Below are positions 35,765 to 44,286 of a stretch of 64,000 nucleotides of DNA, in pieces; within the stretch, counting starts at the first letter, position 1; every line of letters begins with the position of its first letter. The notes beneath the pieces are model-generated. The model did not search any database and had not been told where the DNA came from. It worked only from the letters and a program-made list of their open reading frames with translations. Position numbers and translations under genes: made by a program. This stretch comes from Caldilineaceae bacterium (GTDB lineage Bacteria; Chloroflexota; Anaerolineae; Caldilineales; Caldilineaceae), in the NCBI GenBank assembly GCA_020634815.1, contig JACKBA010000003.1:234201-298200 (forward strand), read 5' to 3'.

Positions 35765-36301
35765 ATGGCATCACCGTCCGTTACCGTCGGCGCTGCAGCG
35801 CCCGCTTTCGAATTGACCGCTCTTGGCTCGAACCGCATCGTCAGCCTGGACACCTGCCAGGGTACGGCCTTGCTGCTCGCCTTTCACGACCAGAACTCCG
35901 TTGCGGCCGTGCAGTCGATGCAGGAAGCCGTGCGGGCACGCTACGCCGATGCCGCCACCCTGCTCGTGCCCAGCGTGGTCAATATGAGCGCGGTGCCCGT
36001 CTTTCTGCGCTCGCTGGCCGAACAGGTCATGCGCGGCACCTATGCCAAGGCCGCCGAAGCCATGCCGCCGGGGCTGGACGTCGCCGACTACGTCGTCATC
36101 CTGCTCGACTGGGACGGCAAGGTCTCCAAGCGCTACAACGCACGCAAGATTGCGACCGCCCCCCTGCTCACCCTGATCGACGGCCAGGGCATCGTGCGCG
36201 GCGTCCACCAGGGCGGCGACCTGGCGCTGGCGGCGCTGGAGATGCTGGACGGCGTCGTACCGTCGAGTGACTCCCCGCCATCGCCCGCCGGCGCAGGCTA
36301 G
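35765..36301 (+). CDS. Redoxin/AhpC-TSA-like protein lacking the catalytic cysteine
   Basis: 178 residues; ATG 35765 follows GCAGGAGG. The N-terminus (VGAAAPAFELTALGSNRIVSLDTCQGTALLLAFHDQ) is the start of an AhpC/TSA peroxiredoxin-like thioredoxin fold, and TAPLLTLIDGQGIVRGVHQGG is the usual cis-Pro strand and turn. After the strand LLLAFHDQ, where peroxiredoxins and thioredoxins have their active Cys, there is NSVAAVQSMQ and no Cys. The only Cys is at about position 31, before that strand. So it is unlikely to be a peroxidase or disulfide reductase and may bind a partner instead. It has its own promoter and ends facing the HlyD-type gene. Confidence 0.75.
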   Translation: MASPSVTVGAAAPAFELTALGSNRIVSLDTCQGTALLLAFHDQNSVAAVQSMQEAVRARYADAATLLVPSVVNMSAVPVFLRSLAEQVMRGTYAKAAEAMPPGLDVADYVVILLDWDGKVSKRYNARKIATAPLLTLIDGQGIVRGVHQGGDLALAALEMLDGVVPSSDSPPSPAGAG

Positions 36302-36313
36302 GCTCACTCATGC

Positions 36314-37918
36314 TCAGTTCCCGCGAAAGCCCTCCGGCGGCCGCGGGGGGAAGCCACCGCCCATCGATTCCGTTTCCTGCTGCGCCGCCGCCGACGGGGC
36401 ATAGACCGTGCCGACCACCTCGTCGCCCGCCTGCAACTCCGCCGAATAAACGACCGTCCATTCCCCCTGTACCAGTCCCGTCGCAACCGGCACCTGGATA
36501 GGCGCACCGGCGCGCATGACCGGCAGCGTCGCCGCGCCGCCCTCGCCCTGAATCGACGCCGTCGGCACGAGCCAGCCGCCGGCGATCGCCTCGTCGACGA
36601 GGCGGGCCACGGCCGTCATGTCGGGCAGCAAGCCGGCCAGGTCGCCGTCAAGCGCGATGGTGACCGCATAGCTCACGGAGCCGGCCGCGCCGTTGCTCAC
36701 CGGCGCGATGCGCGTGACCTGGCCGGCGAATAGACTGCCCGGCAGCGCGTCGACCGAGATCTCCGCCGGCTGGTCGATGGCAATCTTGTTGACATCCACT
36801 TCCGCCACATTGACCGTCAACTCCAGGCCGGCCAGGTCGGCCAGCGTTGCAACCTGCGCGCCGCTACGCTCCTGGTTGCCCTCTTGTGTGGCGACGGTGA
36901 GAACGCTCCCTGTTATGGGCGATGCGATCTCGGCTTTGGCCAGTTCCTTGCGCGCCTCGCCCAGCGTCACCAGCGCCGTCTGCACCTTGATAGTGGCCGC
37001 TTCGATCTCCAGGTCATCGGCGCCGGCAAGCAGGTTGTCGAGGCGCGTCTGGGCACCGGCCACCTGGGCCTCCGCCGCCGCAATGTCCACAGGGTCGGGC
37101 CGGGCCAACAGGTCGTCGAGCTTCTGCTGCGCGTCCTTGGCCTGGCTGATGGCCGACTGGAGATCCGCCTCGTCGGCCGGCGCCACGGAGACTTCATGGT
37201 CAGCCTTGGCCGCCTCGTAATCGATCGTCGCCTGCTGGAGATTGGCCCCTTCGGCCGTCATGCCGGCATCGTTGGCCCACTTCACCTTGTCGTACGCCCG
37301 CTGAGCCTCTTGCAACGCGATCTCCGTCTTGCGCAGGTTCGCTTCCAGCTTTGTGAGTTCGGCGTCGCTCGGTCCCTCCTTCAGATCGTTGTACTTCGCC
37401 CAGGCCGCCGCGACACTCGCCTGCGCTGCCTGGATCTCCAGCGCGGTGGCCGGCTCGTTCGCATCGGCCAGCTTCTCCTGCGCCGAGAGCAGGTCGGCGC
37501 GCGCTTCGGCTATTTCGGTGGCGCTCGCCGGCTCCTGCAACTGCGCCAGCGCGTTTTCGGCCGTCGCGACGTCGAGTTCGGCCATGAGCACCGACAATTC
37601 CAGATCGGAACTATCCAGCCGCAGGAGTGCATCGCCGGCCGCCACCACATCGCCCGGCTCGACCAGCACCTCCAGCACCGTGCCGTCGACGCCCAGCACC
37701 ACGTGCTCGACATCCACCGGCGCAATGCTGCCCGACGCGCTGATCTGCCCCAGCATCGAGTCCGCCGCGCGAATCGCCACCGTCTGCACCTGGTCGGGCG
37801 TCTGTGCCGAGATCGTCGCCGCCAGCGGGCCACCCGGCCCGGTGAGCAACGCAAACGCCCCAACCGCCACACCCGCCACCACAAGCAACCCTATGCCCCA
37901 CTTCAATATCCGTCGCAT
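36314..37918 (-). CDS. HlyD/MacA-type periplasmic adaptor subunit of an export system
   Basis: 534 residues; start after GAGGGAAG. An N-terminal membrane anchor (WGIGLLVVAGVAVGAFALL, about 7-25) leads to a barrel-sandwich half (VEHVVLGVDGTVLEVLVEPGDVVAAGDAL), a very long alpha-hairpin (about 105-330) made of repeated heptad-like segments with many Ala, Glu and Lys, the second half-lipoyl (AEIASPITGSVLTVATQEGNQ), a beta-barrel (VDALPGSLFAGQVTRIAPVS) and a C-terminal membrane-proximal domain. It would join the inner-membrane MacB-like permease to the outside. The C-terminus is Gly/Pro-rich. It is the third gene of the minus-strand operon after the ATPase and permease. The organism probably lacks a classical outer-membrane TolC, so the exit route is unclear. 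Confidence 0.9.
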   Translation of the reverse strand: MRRILKWGIGLLVVAGVAVGAFALLTGPGGPLAATISAQTPDQVQTVAIRAADSMLGQISASGSIAPVDVEHVVLGVDGTVLEVLVEPGDVVAAGDALLRLDSSDLELSVLMAELDVATAENALAQLQEPASATEIAEARADLLSAQEKLADANEPATALEIQAAQASVAAAWAKYNDLKEGPSDAELTKLEANLRKTEIALQEAQRAYDKVKWANDAGMTAEGANLQQATIDYEAAKADHEVSVAPADEADLQSAISQAKDAQQKLDDLLARPDPVDIAAAEAQVAGAQTRLDNLLAGADDLEIEAATIKVQTALVTLGEARKELAKAEIASPITGSVLTVATQEGNQERSGAQVATLADLAGLELTVNVAEVDVNKIAIDQPAEISVDALPGSLFAGQVTRIAPVSNGAAGSVSYAVTIALDGDLAGLLPDMTAVARLVDEAIAGGWLVPTASIQGEGGAATLPVMRAGAPIQVPVATGLVQGEWTVVYSAELQAGDEVVGTVYAPSAAAQQETESMGGGFPPRPPEGFRGN

Positions 37919-37988
37919 CGTCTTCCCTCACACTTATAGTCGTTGTTGTCATTCAAATCCGGCCAGGCACGCCTAGAGTGTTACTCCG

Positions 37989-38029
37989 CCTCTCGCCTCT
38001 CGCCCCTCGCCCCTCGCCCCTCGCCCCTC
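37989..38029. repeat. Tandem 7-bp CCCTCGC-type repeat
   Basis: Six to seven near-perfect copies of a CTCGCCC heptamer fill the gap between the permease and adaptor genes, ending at the permease stop codon. A second patch of the same CTCGCCCCTC sequence is found inside the GT39 gene at about 44872-44903, so this is a dispersed simple repeat. Confidence 0.7.
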
Positions 38030-39247
38030 CTACTCATACCGCAGCGCCTCGACTGGATCGAGCCGGGTCGCGCGGATGGCAGGGTAGAGGCCGAAGATGA
38101 TCGCAGCGGCCGACGCTACACCCAGGGCCATGACCACCGAGGCCGCGTCGATGGTGACGGCGATGGAGAAGCCCGGCAGGGCCGTCAGCAATGCCGCCAC
38201 GCCATAGCTCAGCCCAATGCCGAGCAGGCCACCGATGATGCAGAGCACCAGCGCCTCAGCCAGGAACTGCACCAGGATGTCGCGATCGTGGGCGCCCAGC
38301 GCGCGGCGCAGACCGATCTCGTTGGTGCGCTCGGTCACCGTCACGAGCATGATGTTCATGATGCCGATGCCGCCCACGATCAGGCTGATGGCGCCGATGC
38401 CGCCGAGCAGCGCCGACAGGGTCGTCGAGACGCTGCCGGCCAGATCGAGCAGGCTGGCCTGGTTGAAGATGCTGAAATCGTTGTCGTCGTCCAGACCCAG
38501 GCCGTGAAGCAGGCGCAGCGCCACTTCGACATCCTGCTCCGCCTGCTCCAGCGCATAGCCGTCCGCCACCTTGATGCTGATGCTGCTGACGGTCAGCTCA
38601 CCCCGATAGCGCGGGGCCGCAAAGAGCCGCGTCTGCGCCACGCCGAGCGGCACGTAGGCCGTGGTGTCGTCGCTGAAAAAGGCGCTGCCGCCCGACGCCT
38701 CCAACACGCCGACGACGGTGAAGAGATCGCCGGCGATGCGCACCTCCTGGCCGATGGGATTCTCGCTGCCAAAGAGGTCGCCGGCCAGATCGTGGCCCAG
38801 CACGACGACACGCGCCGAGTTCGTCTCCTCCACTGCGTTGAGAAAGCGGCCGTCAGCAATCTCCACCGTGCTCACCGACGGGAAATCGGCGGTAACGCCG
38901 CGCACCTGGCCGCCGGCGTCATTCGCTCCGCGCACAAGGGTCGCGTTGCCGCTGTAGGTCGGTGCGACGCCGGCGAACTGGGGGAAGTCATCCCTGTCGC
39001 CCAGAATGCGCGCATCGGCCATGGTGAGTGTGCCGCCCTGGCCTCCGCCGGTCGGGCTCACCTCCAGCAGGTTCGTGCCCTGCGCCTCGATCTCGGAGGT
39101 GATGCTGCTGGCCGCGCCCGAGGCAATGCCCAGCGTGGTCAGCACCGCGGCCACGCCGATGATGATGCCGAGCATGGTGAGCAGCGAGCGCGTCTTGTTG
39201 ACGTTGATGTTGCCGAGTGCAAGCGGGAAGTAGCGCAACATCCTCAT
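38030..39247 (-). CDS. MacB-type ABC transporter permease (FtsX-like)
   Basis: 405 residues. Four membrane helices: one near the N-terminus (SLLTMLGIIIGVAAVLTTLGIA, about 21-42) and three in the C-terminal FtsX-like domain (about 275-300, 325-360 and 370-395), with a large extracytoplasmic MacB core domain (about 45-270) between. The conserved region MLVTVTERTNEIGLRRALGAHDRDILVQFLAEALVL is clear. The start ATG overlaps the end of the ATPase gene (ATGA, 4 bp). MacB-type systems use ATP to drive export of antibiotics, lipopeptides or lipids through mechanotransmission and need an HlyD-like adaptor, which is the next gene. Confidence 0.93.
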   Translation of the reverse strand: MRMLRYFPLALGNINVNKTRSLLTMLGIIIGVAAVLTTLGIASGAASSITSEIEAQGTNLLEVSPTGGGQGGTLTMADARILGDRDDFPQFAGVAPTYSGNATLVRGANDAGGQVRGVTADFPSVSTVEIADGRFLNAVEETNSARVVVLGHDLAGDLFGSENPIGQEVRIAGDLFTVVGVLEASGGSAFFSDDTTAYVPLGVAQTRLFAAPRYRGELTVSSISIKVADGYALEQAEQDVEVALRLLHGLGLDDDNDFSIFNQASLLDLAGSVSTTLSALLGGIGAISLIVGGIGIMNIMLVTVTERTNEIGLRRALGAHDRDILVQFLAEALVLCIIGGLLGIGLSYGVAALLTALPGFSIAVTIDAASVVMALGVASAAAIIFGLYPAIRATRLDPVEALRYE

Positions 39248-40041
39248 TGGGCCACCGCCGTTCTGGCCGGCGACAGCGTCGGAAGCACGCTGCCAAAACC
39301 GTTTGTGGCCGTGACTGCCGGCGTTGGCTGGGCAGCCAGTGCATCGCCGACAATCGCGCCGTCGCTGACGGTAATCACGCGCCCGGCGCGCTCGGCCACG
39401 CTATGCTCGTGCGTGACGACGACCAGCGTCAACCCCTGTGCATGCAGTTCGTCGAAGAGATCGAGAATCTCGGCCGTGGTCTTGCTGTCGAGCGCGCCCG
39501 TCGGCTCGTCGGCCAGGAGCAGGCTGGGTTGCGTCACCAGGGCGCGGGCAATGGCCACGCGCTGCTGTTGGCCGCCGGAGAGCTGGTCGGGCCGGTGGTC
39601 GATACGCTCTCCCAGCCCCACGCGGGTCAGCGCGTCGACGGCACGCCGCCTGGCTTTCGTCCCGGTGATACCGGCGTAGAAGAGCGGCAGTTCCACCTGC
39701 GCCTGCGCTGAAGTGCGCGGCAGCAGGTTGAAGCGCTGAAAGACAAAGCCGATCTCCCGATTGCGAATGTCGGCTTGCTCGCTCTTGCCAAGCTGGCCGA
39801 CTTCCTGGCCGCGGATGGCGTACGTGCCGCTGGTCGGCCGGTCGAGCAGGCCGATGATGTTCATGAGCGTGCTCTTGCCCGACCCGCTGGCGCCGATGAT
39901 GGCGACATACTCGCCGCTGTGGATATCGAGCGACACGCCGCGCAGAGCGTGCACGGCCACCTCGCCCATCTGGTAGGTCTTGGTGACGCCGTCAATGGCA
40001 ATGACGGGCGCATCGCCGTTCTGACCGTTGTTGCTTTCCAT
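39244..40041 (-). CDS. ABC transporter ATP-binding protein (MacB/LolD-like)
   Basis: 265 residues; ATG 40041 follows GAGGGAAG. Motifs: Walker A IGASGSGKST (49-58), Q-loop GFVFQRFNLLPRTSAQAQVELPL, signature LSGGQQQRVAIARAL, Walker B LLLADEPTGALD, and the switch His in VVVTHEHSVAE. This is the standalone nucleotide-binding subunit, unlike E. coli MacB where it is fused to the permease. An about 30-residue tail (ALAAQPTPAVTATNGF...) after the fold is unusual and low in structure. It is the first gene of the export operon and is transcribed away from a histidine kinase/response regulator pair that probably controls it. Confidence 0.93.
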   Translation of the reverse strand: MESNNGQNGDAPVIAIDGVTKTYQMGEVAVHALRGVSLDIHSGEYVAIIGASGSGKSTLMNIIGLLDRPTSGTYAIRGQEVGQLGKSEQADIRNREIGFVFQRFNLLPRTSAQAQVELPLFYAGITGTKARRRAVDALTRVGLGERIDHRPDQLSGGQQQRVAIARALVTQPSLLLADEPTGALDSKTTAEILDLFDELHAQGLTLVVVTHEHSVAERAGRVITVSDGAIVGDALAAQPTPAVTATNGFGSVLPTLSPARTAVAQ

Positions 40042-40147
40042 ACTTCCCTCGCTTCCGGTGAATTCGAGCCGGCAGCAACGCCGGCCGGCTGCATCCAGCG
40101 TAGCGAATCTACCCAGGCAGCAACAGTGTGCGCAGTGTGGAAGGTGC

Positions 40148-40184
40148 GTGAGTCGATTCATGTTGCGACGTGAGCCGGCTCATG
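40148..40184. promoter_or_regulatory. Two 15-bp operator-like sites, 22 bp apart
   Basis: GTGAGTCGATTCATG (40148-40162) and GTGAGCCGGCTCATG (40170-40184) share 12 of 15 bases. Each is a near palindrome (TGAGYCGRYTCA); the second core TGAGCCGGCTCA is perfect. Their starts are exactly 22 bp apart, two turns of DNA, so two dimers would bind on the same face. They lie between the export operon and the two-component genes, about 55 bp before the kinase start. The adjacent LuxR-type response regulator is the obvious candidate binder. Confidence 0.55.
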
Positions 40185-40205
40185 CGCGTAGGTGAACGGC
40201 CAGGG

Positions 40206-40234
40206 TTAGCAGGCACTGCCGCGCGTGCTATACT
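40206..40234 (+). promoter_or_regulatory. Promoter giving a leaderless histidine-kinase mRNA
   Basis: TTAGCA (40206-40211), a 17-bp spacer and TATACT (40229-40234). Six bases separate the -10 box from ATG 40241, so transcription should start at the start codon. No Shine-Dalgarno sequence is present. Confidence 0.55.
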
Positions 40235-40240
40235 CCGGTC

Positions 40241-41596
40241 ATGCGAAGCCTTCAGCCGTCACCAGCGCCTGCCTCCCCCAGCCCGTCGACCACGCTCGAA
40301 CCGGGCTTGCTCAGCGTGCTGCGCGTGCTCGTCGCCATCCAGATCCTGCTTCTGCCGGCAACGTTGGTGACCTATCCGCTGCGCGGGACAGCAGATATCC
40401 CGACGGGCGCGCAGCGGGTCGCCGGCGATCTGCTGCGCCAGATTGCCATCGATGCCAACACAGATTTGTGGCCGGCCGCACTGCGCGTTATCACGGTCGT
40501 GACGCTCGCCCTCTTTGCGTATTGGCCGGGACTGCCGGCACGTATGGGGCGCTGGTACCTGCCCATCTTCGCCGTCTACTATGCGCTCGCCGCGGCGTTG
40601 AGCCACGCAGCCTTCACCGCGTGGGTGCTCTCCTATGTCGAGGCGGCACTGGCAACCCAGACCGCGCTCGCCCTTCTCTTCTCCATGGAGAGCGGGTGGA
40701 CGCTGTTCGTCATCCTGCTCTTCGGCGTGGTCATGGTAGCCTGGCAATATGACATGCGCCGCGTGCTCTGGTACGTGTTGCTTCTGGCCGGCGCCGAGGC
40801 TATCGCCTTCAGCCCGCTGCTGCTGAGCACGCTCCCCTGGCCGCCGCTCGTCTTCCAGATTTTCATTCACCTTGCCATCTATCTGATGGTTGGCTTTGTG
40901 GTTACCCGCATGATGGCCGCCCAACGCGCGCAGCGCCGCGCTTTGACCGAAGCCAACATCCAGCTCACCCAGTACGCGGCGAGCCAGGAGCAGCTCGCCG
41001 TCAGCCGCGAGCGCAACCGCATGGCGCGCGAGTTGCACGACACGCTGGCCCATTCGCTGAGCGCGGTGGCCGTGCAGTTGGAGGCGGTGGATAGCGCCAT
41101 GACGACGGCGCCGAACGAAGCGCACGACATCCTGGGCAAGGCGCTGGCCCAGACCCGCTCCGGCCTCACCGAGACCCGCCGCGCGATGCATGCCCTGCGT
41201 GCCTCGCCGCTCGACGACCTGGGGCTCGCGCTGGCGATCCGGAACCTGGCGACGACGACCGCTCAGCGCGGCGGCATGGCGCTGACGCTGGAGCTACCGG
41301 AGACGCAGCCGGCACTCCCACCTGCGGTGGAGCAGGGCGTCTATCGCATCGCGCAGGAGGCGCTCGCCAACACAGCGCGCCATGCCGGCGCCACGGAGCT
41401 CGCCGTTTCGCTTGCCTTCAACGGTGCACTCACGCTGACCCTTTGCGACAATGGCCGCGGCTTCGATTCGGCAGCAATGGAAGGCGACCACATGGGGCTG
41501 CAACTCATGAGCGAGCGCGCCGAGATGCTGGGCGGCACGCTCGACATCGCCAGCGGCGCGGGCGGCGGCACGACAATCAGGCTGGTGGTGCCATGA
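40241..41596 (+). CDS. Membrane sensor histidine kinase (NarL/LuxR-type partner, HisKA_3)
   Basis: 451 residues. About six hydrophobic helices fill residues 22-230, with no large extracellular domain, so it may sense a signal within the membrane, as DesK/LiaS-like kinases do. A coiled linker (RRALTEANIQLTQYAASQEQL) leads to the HisKA_3 box SRERNRMARELHDTLAHSLS with phosphorylated His266, and a HATPase domain (about 350-451) with EALANTARHAGA (N-box), CDNGRGFD and GLQLMSERAEMLGG. The stop overlaps the response regulator start (ATGA). Together with its position opposite a MacB-type export operon this suggests an envelope-stress or antibiotic-sensing system, an inference from similar arrangements in Gram-positive bacteria. 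Confidence 0.92.
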   Translation: MRSLQPSPAPASPSPSTTLEPGLLSVLRVLVAIQILLLPATLVTYPLRGTADIPTGAQRVAGDLLRQIAIDANTDLWPAALRVITVVTLALFAYWPGLPARMGRWYLPIFAVYYALAAALSHAAFTAWVLSYVEAALATQTALALLFSMESGWTLFVILLFGVVMVAWQYDMRRVLWYVLLLAGAEAIAFSPLLLSTLPWPPLVFQIFIHLAIYLMVGFVVTRMMAAQRAQRRALTEANIQLTQYAASQEQLAVSRERNRMARELHDTLAHSLSAVAVQLEAVDSAMTTAPNEAHDILGKALAQTRSGLTETRRAMHALRASPLDDLGLALAIRNLATTTAQRGGMALTLELPETQPALPPAVEQGVYRIAQEALANTARHAGATELAVSLAFNGALTLTLCDNGRGFDSAAMEGDHMGLQLMSERAEMLGGTLDIASGAGGGTTIRLVVP

Positions 41597-42240
41597 TCCG
41601 CGTGCTACTCTGCGACGACCAGTCCATCGTGACGGAAGGGCTGCGCGTGATCCTGCGCCAGGCCGGCGACATCGAGGTGATTGGAGTCGCGGAGAATGGC
41701 GCCGATGCCGTCGAGGCCGTGGCGCAGCGGCAGCCGGACGTGGTGCTCATGGACTTGCGCATGCCCGTCATGAACGGCATCCAGGCAACCGAGCGCATCC
41801 GCCAGCAGCACCCGGCGACACGCGTCCTCGTGCTGACGACCTATGACGACGACGAGTGGGTCTTCGACGCCATCCGTGCCGGGGCGGCCGGCTATCTGCT
41901 CAAGGACGCGCCGCGCGACCAGATCATCGAGGCGATCCGTGGCACGGCGGCGGGGGCGACCCACGTCGACCCCAAGGTGGCGGGCAAACTCTTTCAGTTC
42001 GTGAGCCAGCCCGCCGCACCGGCAAGCGCTCACTTTGCGGTCGATCTCAGCCCGCGCGAGCGCGAGATTCTCGAACTCATCGCCGAAGGCCTGAGCAACG
42101 CCGAGATCGCCGAGCGCCTCTTTCTCTCCAAGGGCACCGTGCAGAATTACGTGAGCACGCTCTTCGCCAAGCTCGACGTCACCGACCGCACGCAGGCCGC
42201 CGTCCTGGCGTTACGCTACGGTCTGGTCAACCGCCCCTGA
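41593..42240 (+). CDS. LuxR/NarL-family response regulator
   Basis: 215 residues. The receiver domain (1-120) has the acidic pair Asp8-Asp9, the phosphorylated Asp54 in VLMDLRMP, the switch Thr81-Thr82 in VLVLTTYDDD and Lys104 in YLLKDAP. The C-terminal helix-turn-helix (about 150-212) reads LSPREREILELIAEGLSNAEIAERLFLSKGTVQNYVS. It overlaps the kinase gene by 4 bp, so the two are translated together. The tandem near-palindromic sites at 40148-40184 are good candidates for its binding, controlling both this operon and the export operon on the other side. Confidence 0.94.
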   Translation: MIRVLLCDDQSIVTEGLRVILRQAGDIEVIGVAENGADAVEAVAQRQPDVVLMDLRMPVMNGIQATERIRQQHPATRVLVLTTYDDDEWVFDAIRAGAAGYLLKDAPRDQIIEAIRGTAAGATHVDPKVAGKLFQFVSQPAAPASAHFAVDLSPREREILELIAEGLSNAEIAERLFLSKGTVQNYVSTLFAKLDVTDRTQAAVLALRYGLVNRP

Positions 42241-42265
42241 TTCCCGCCCTCCTCACAACTCGGGG

Positions 42266-42271
42266 TAGAAT
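42266..42271 (+). promoter_or_regulatory. -10 box close to start of GT39-like gene
   Basis: TAGAAT ends 10 bp before ATG 42282, giving a leader of only about 3-4 nt, with no Shine-Dalgarno sequence. No convincing -35. The gene could instead be read through from the response regulator gene 40 bp upstream. Confidence 0.35.
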
Positions 42272-42281
42272 AGCCAGTCAT

Positions 42282-44204
42282 ATGCAGATGACGGAGACTT
42301 CCCGGCCGCGAGGCGAATGGTGGCTGCTGGCCGGCATCACGCTGGCCGCGCTCGCGCTGCGGCTGTGGGCGATCGGCGATAAGGGGCTTGCTTACGACGA
42401 GGCGGCGACCGCGCTCATGGCGCGCGCAACCGCCGGCGAGATCGTCGCGTTTCACTGGAACGCCGGCTTCGAGCACCCGCCCCTCTGGCAACTGGCGATG
42501 GCAGCGTGGTCGGCGCTCTTTGGGCAGAGCGAGGCGATGCTGCGCCTGCTGCCGGCGCTCATGGGCGCGCTGGCGGTGCCGCTGGCATGGCTGTGGGTGC
42601 GGCGCATGTGGCCAGGCGAACGTGCCCTGCGCCTGTGGACGGCGCTGCTCATGGCGCTCTCGCCCACGCTGCTGCTCTACAGCCAGGAAGCGCGCATGTA
42701 CACGGTCGTGCTTGCGCTGGCGCTGCTCTCGCTGATTGCGCTGTGCGCGGCAGTAACCCGCCGGCGCGGTTGGGCGATCGCCGGCTTTGTGGCCGCCAAC
42801 TGGATCATGACCGGCTTTCACTACTACTCAGTCCTCCTCATCGGCGTGGAGGGGCTGTTTTTGCTCCTGCTGGCGGCGCGTGCACGTTCCTGGCGCGGGG
42901 CGCTGGCCGGCGCAAGCATCACCCTGTTCTCGCTCGCGCCCATCGCGCTGTGGATGTTGCTGGCGCCCGGCTTTCGCGCCACGGTGGGCGTCATCGCCGG
43001 CGGCATCGGCAGCGGGGCGGCACCCTCCGCCCTGCGTTTCGCCGACAGCCTGTGGCGCGATCTGAGCTTTGGCGCCATCCGCTGGCAGCCGGAGATCGCA
43101 GTGACGGGCTTTCTGCTCGTTCCGTTGATCCTCGTTGGTCTGGCCGCCACCCTCATGTCGGACGCGCGGCGAACCGAGGATCGTGCGGTCCCGTGGAGTT
43201 GGCTGGTCGGGCTGCTGGCGCTGCTGCCGCTGGCGATCAGCGTTGCGCTTTTCCGCTCGCTGGCCGCCCGCTACATCCTGTTCATCCTACCTGCGCTCTA
43301 CGTGCTCGCCGCCGGCGGCATCGTTTGGCTGGGACGGCAGAGCCGGCTGCTGGGCGCGGCGGGCGCAGGGCTGGCGCTGGTGCCGGCCCTGCTGGGTATC
43401 CAGTACTATTTCGGGCCGTACGTCAAGAGCGAGTATCGCGAGATGGCTGCGTTCCTGGCCGCCAATCGCCACCCCGACGAAGCGATCATGCTCTACGCGC
43501 CGCGCCAGCATCTGCTCGCCAAATACTACCTGCCGGAGGTCGCCGAGTTCGCCACCGCGCCCGCCGTCGACCTGCCGCCATTCTGGCCGATCAACGCACC
43601 GCCGGTCGTGCCCGAGGAGATGGACGGCGTCGTGCAGGAGTTACTGCGCGGCCATCCGGCCCTGTGGCTGGTGGTGACGGCCGAAGACGAAGTGGATGCC
43701 GGCGAATTTGTGCCCAAGTACCTGACGGCCGTCGCCTACAAGGAGACGTGCTGGGAGTGGCTGGATGTGGACCTGTGCCGCTTTGTCAGCCCGCACTTCC
43801 AGACGCCGGACACGACGACTGCGCTCGATGAGCGTTTCAACGACGAGCTGATTCTGACCGGTGCATCCATCATGGCGCCGCCCGAGAACACGCTCGACCG
43901 GAGCCATCTCTTCGTGCAACTGGACTGGCTGGCGGCGCAAAAGCCCACGCTCGATTACCGGGTGACGTTGCGGCTGGTAGATAATGGCGGCGCCGTCGTG
44001 GCGCAGCGCGACGAGTTCCCCATCGGCACGCTCTTGCCGCCGACGGCGTGGAACGCCGGCGACGCCAAGCCGGGCTATATGGCGCTCGCGCTGCCGGGTG
44101 ATCTGGCGCCGGGGGAGTATCAGGTGATCGTAGGTCTCTATGACCCGGTGTCCGGTGCGCCGGTCGGTGAGTTTGTGACGGTTGGTGAGGTTTCCCTGCC
44201 ATAG
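42282..44204 (+). CDS. GT39-like (ArnT/PMT-type) membrane glycosyltransferase
   Basis: 640 residues. The first 400 residues hold about 10-12 membrane helices. The extracytoplasmic loop after the first helix contains AIGDKGLAYDEAAT with the acidic Asp-Glu typical of GT-C enzymes (here YDE), followed by HPPLWQLAMAAWSALFG, the conserved HPP site. A second motif LYSQEARMYTVVLALA follows helix 4. These enzymes transfer a sugar from a polyprenyl-phosphate donor to lipids or proteins outside the membrane. The C-terminal 230 residues form a soluble region ending in a beta-sandwich (RVTLRLVDNGG, PGEYQVIVGLYD) that also ends the next gene's product. The two neighbours are probably paralogues or partners. 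The acceptor is unknown. Confidence 0.85.
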   Translation: MQMTETSRPRGEWWLLAGITLAALALRLWAIGDKGLAYDEAATALMARATAGEIVAFHWNAGFEHPPLWQLAMAAWSALFGQSEAMLRLLPALMGALAVPLAWLWVRRMWPGERALRLWTALLMALSPTLLLYSQEARMYTVVLALALLSLIALCAAVTRRRGWAIAGFVAANWIMTGFHYYSVLLIGVEGLFLLLLAARARSWRGALAGASITLFSLAPIALWMLLAPGFRATVGVIAGGIGSGAAPSALRFADSLWRDLSFGAIRWQPEIAVTGFLLVPLILVGLAATLMSDARRTEDRAVPWSWLVGLLALLPLAISVALFRSLAARYILFILPALYVLAAGGIVWLGRQSRLLGAAGAGLALVPALLGIQYYFGPYVKSEYREMAAFLAANRHPDEAIMLYAPRQHLLAKYYLPEVAEFATAPAVDLPPFWPINAPPVVPEEMDGVVQELLRGHPALWLVVTAEDEVDAGEFVPKYLTAVAYKETCWEWLDVDLCRFVSPHFQTPDTTTALDERFNDELILTGASIMAPPENTLDRSHLFVQLDWLAAQKPTLDYRVTLRLVDNGGAVVAQRDEFPIGTLLPPTAWNAGDAKPGYMALALPGDLAPGEYQVIVGLYDPVSGAPVGEFVTVGEVSLP

Positions 44205-44286
44205 CCGGCGTTGTTGATCGCGCCGGAAACGGCGGTCACAGAGCGCCGCTACGATTTGGGCCAGCACTTTGGAGTTCTTTGCTTTG

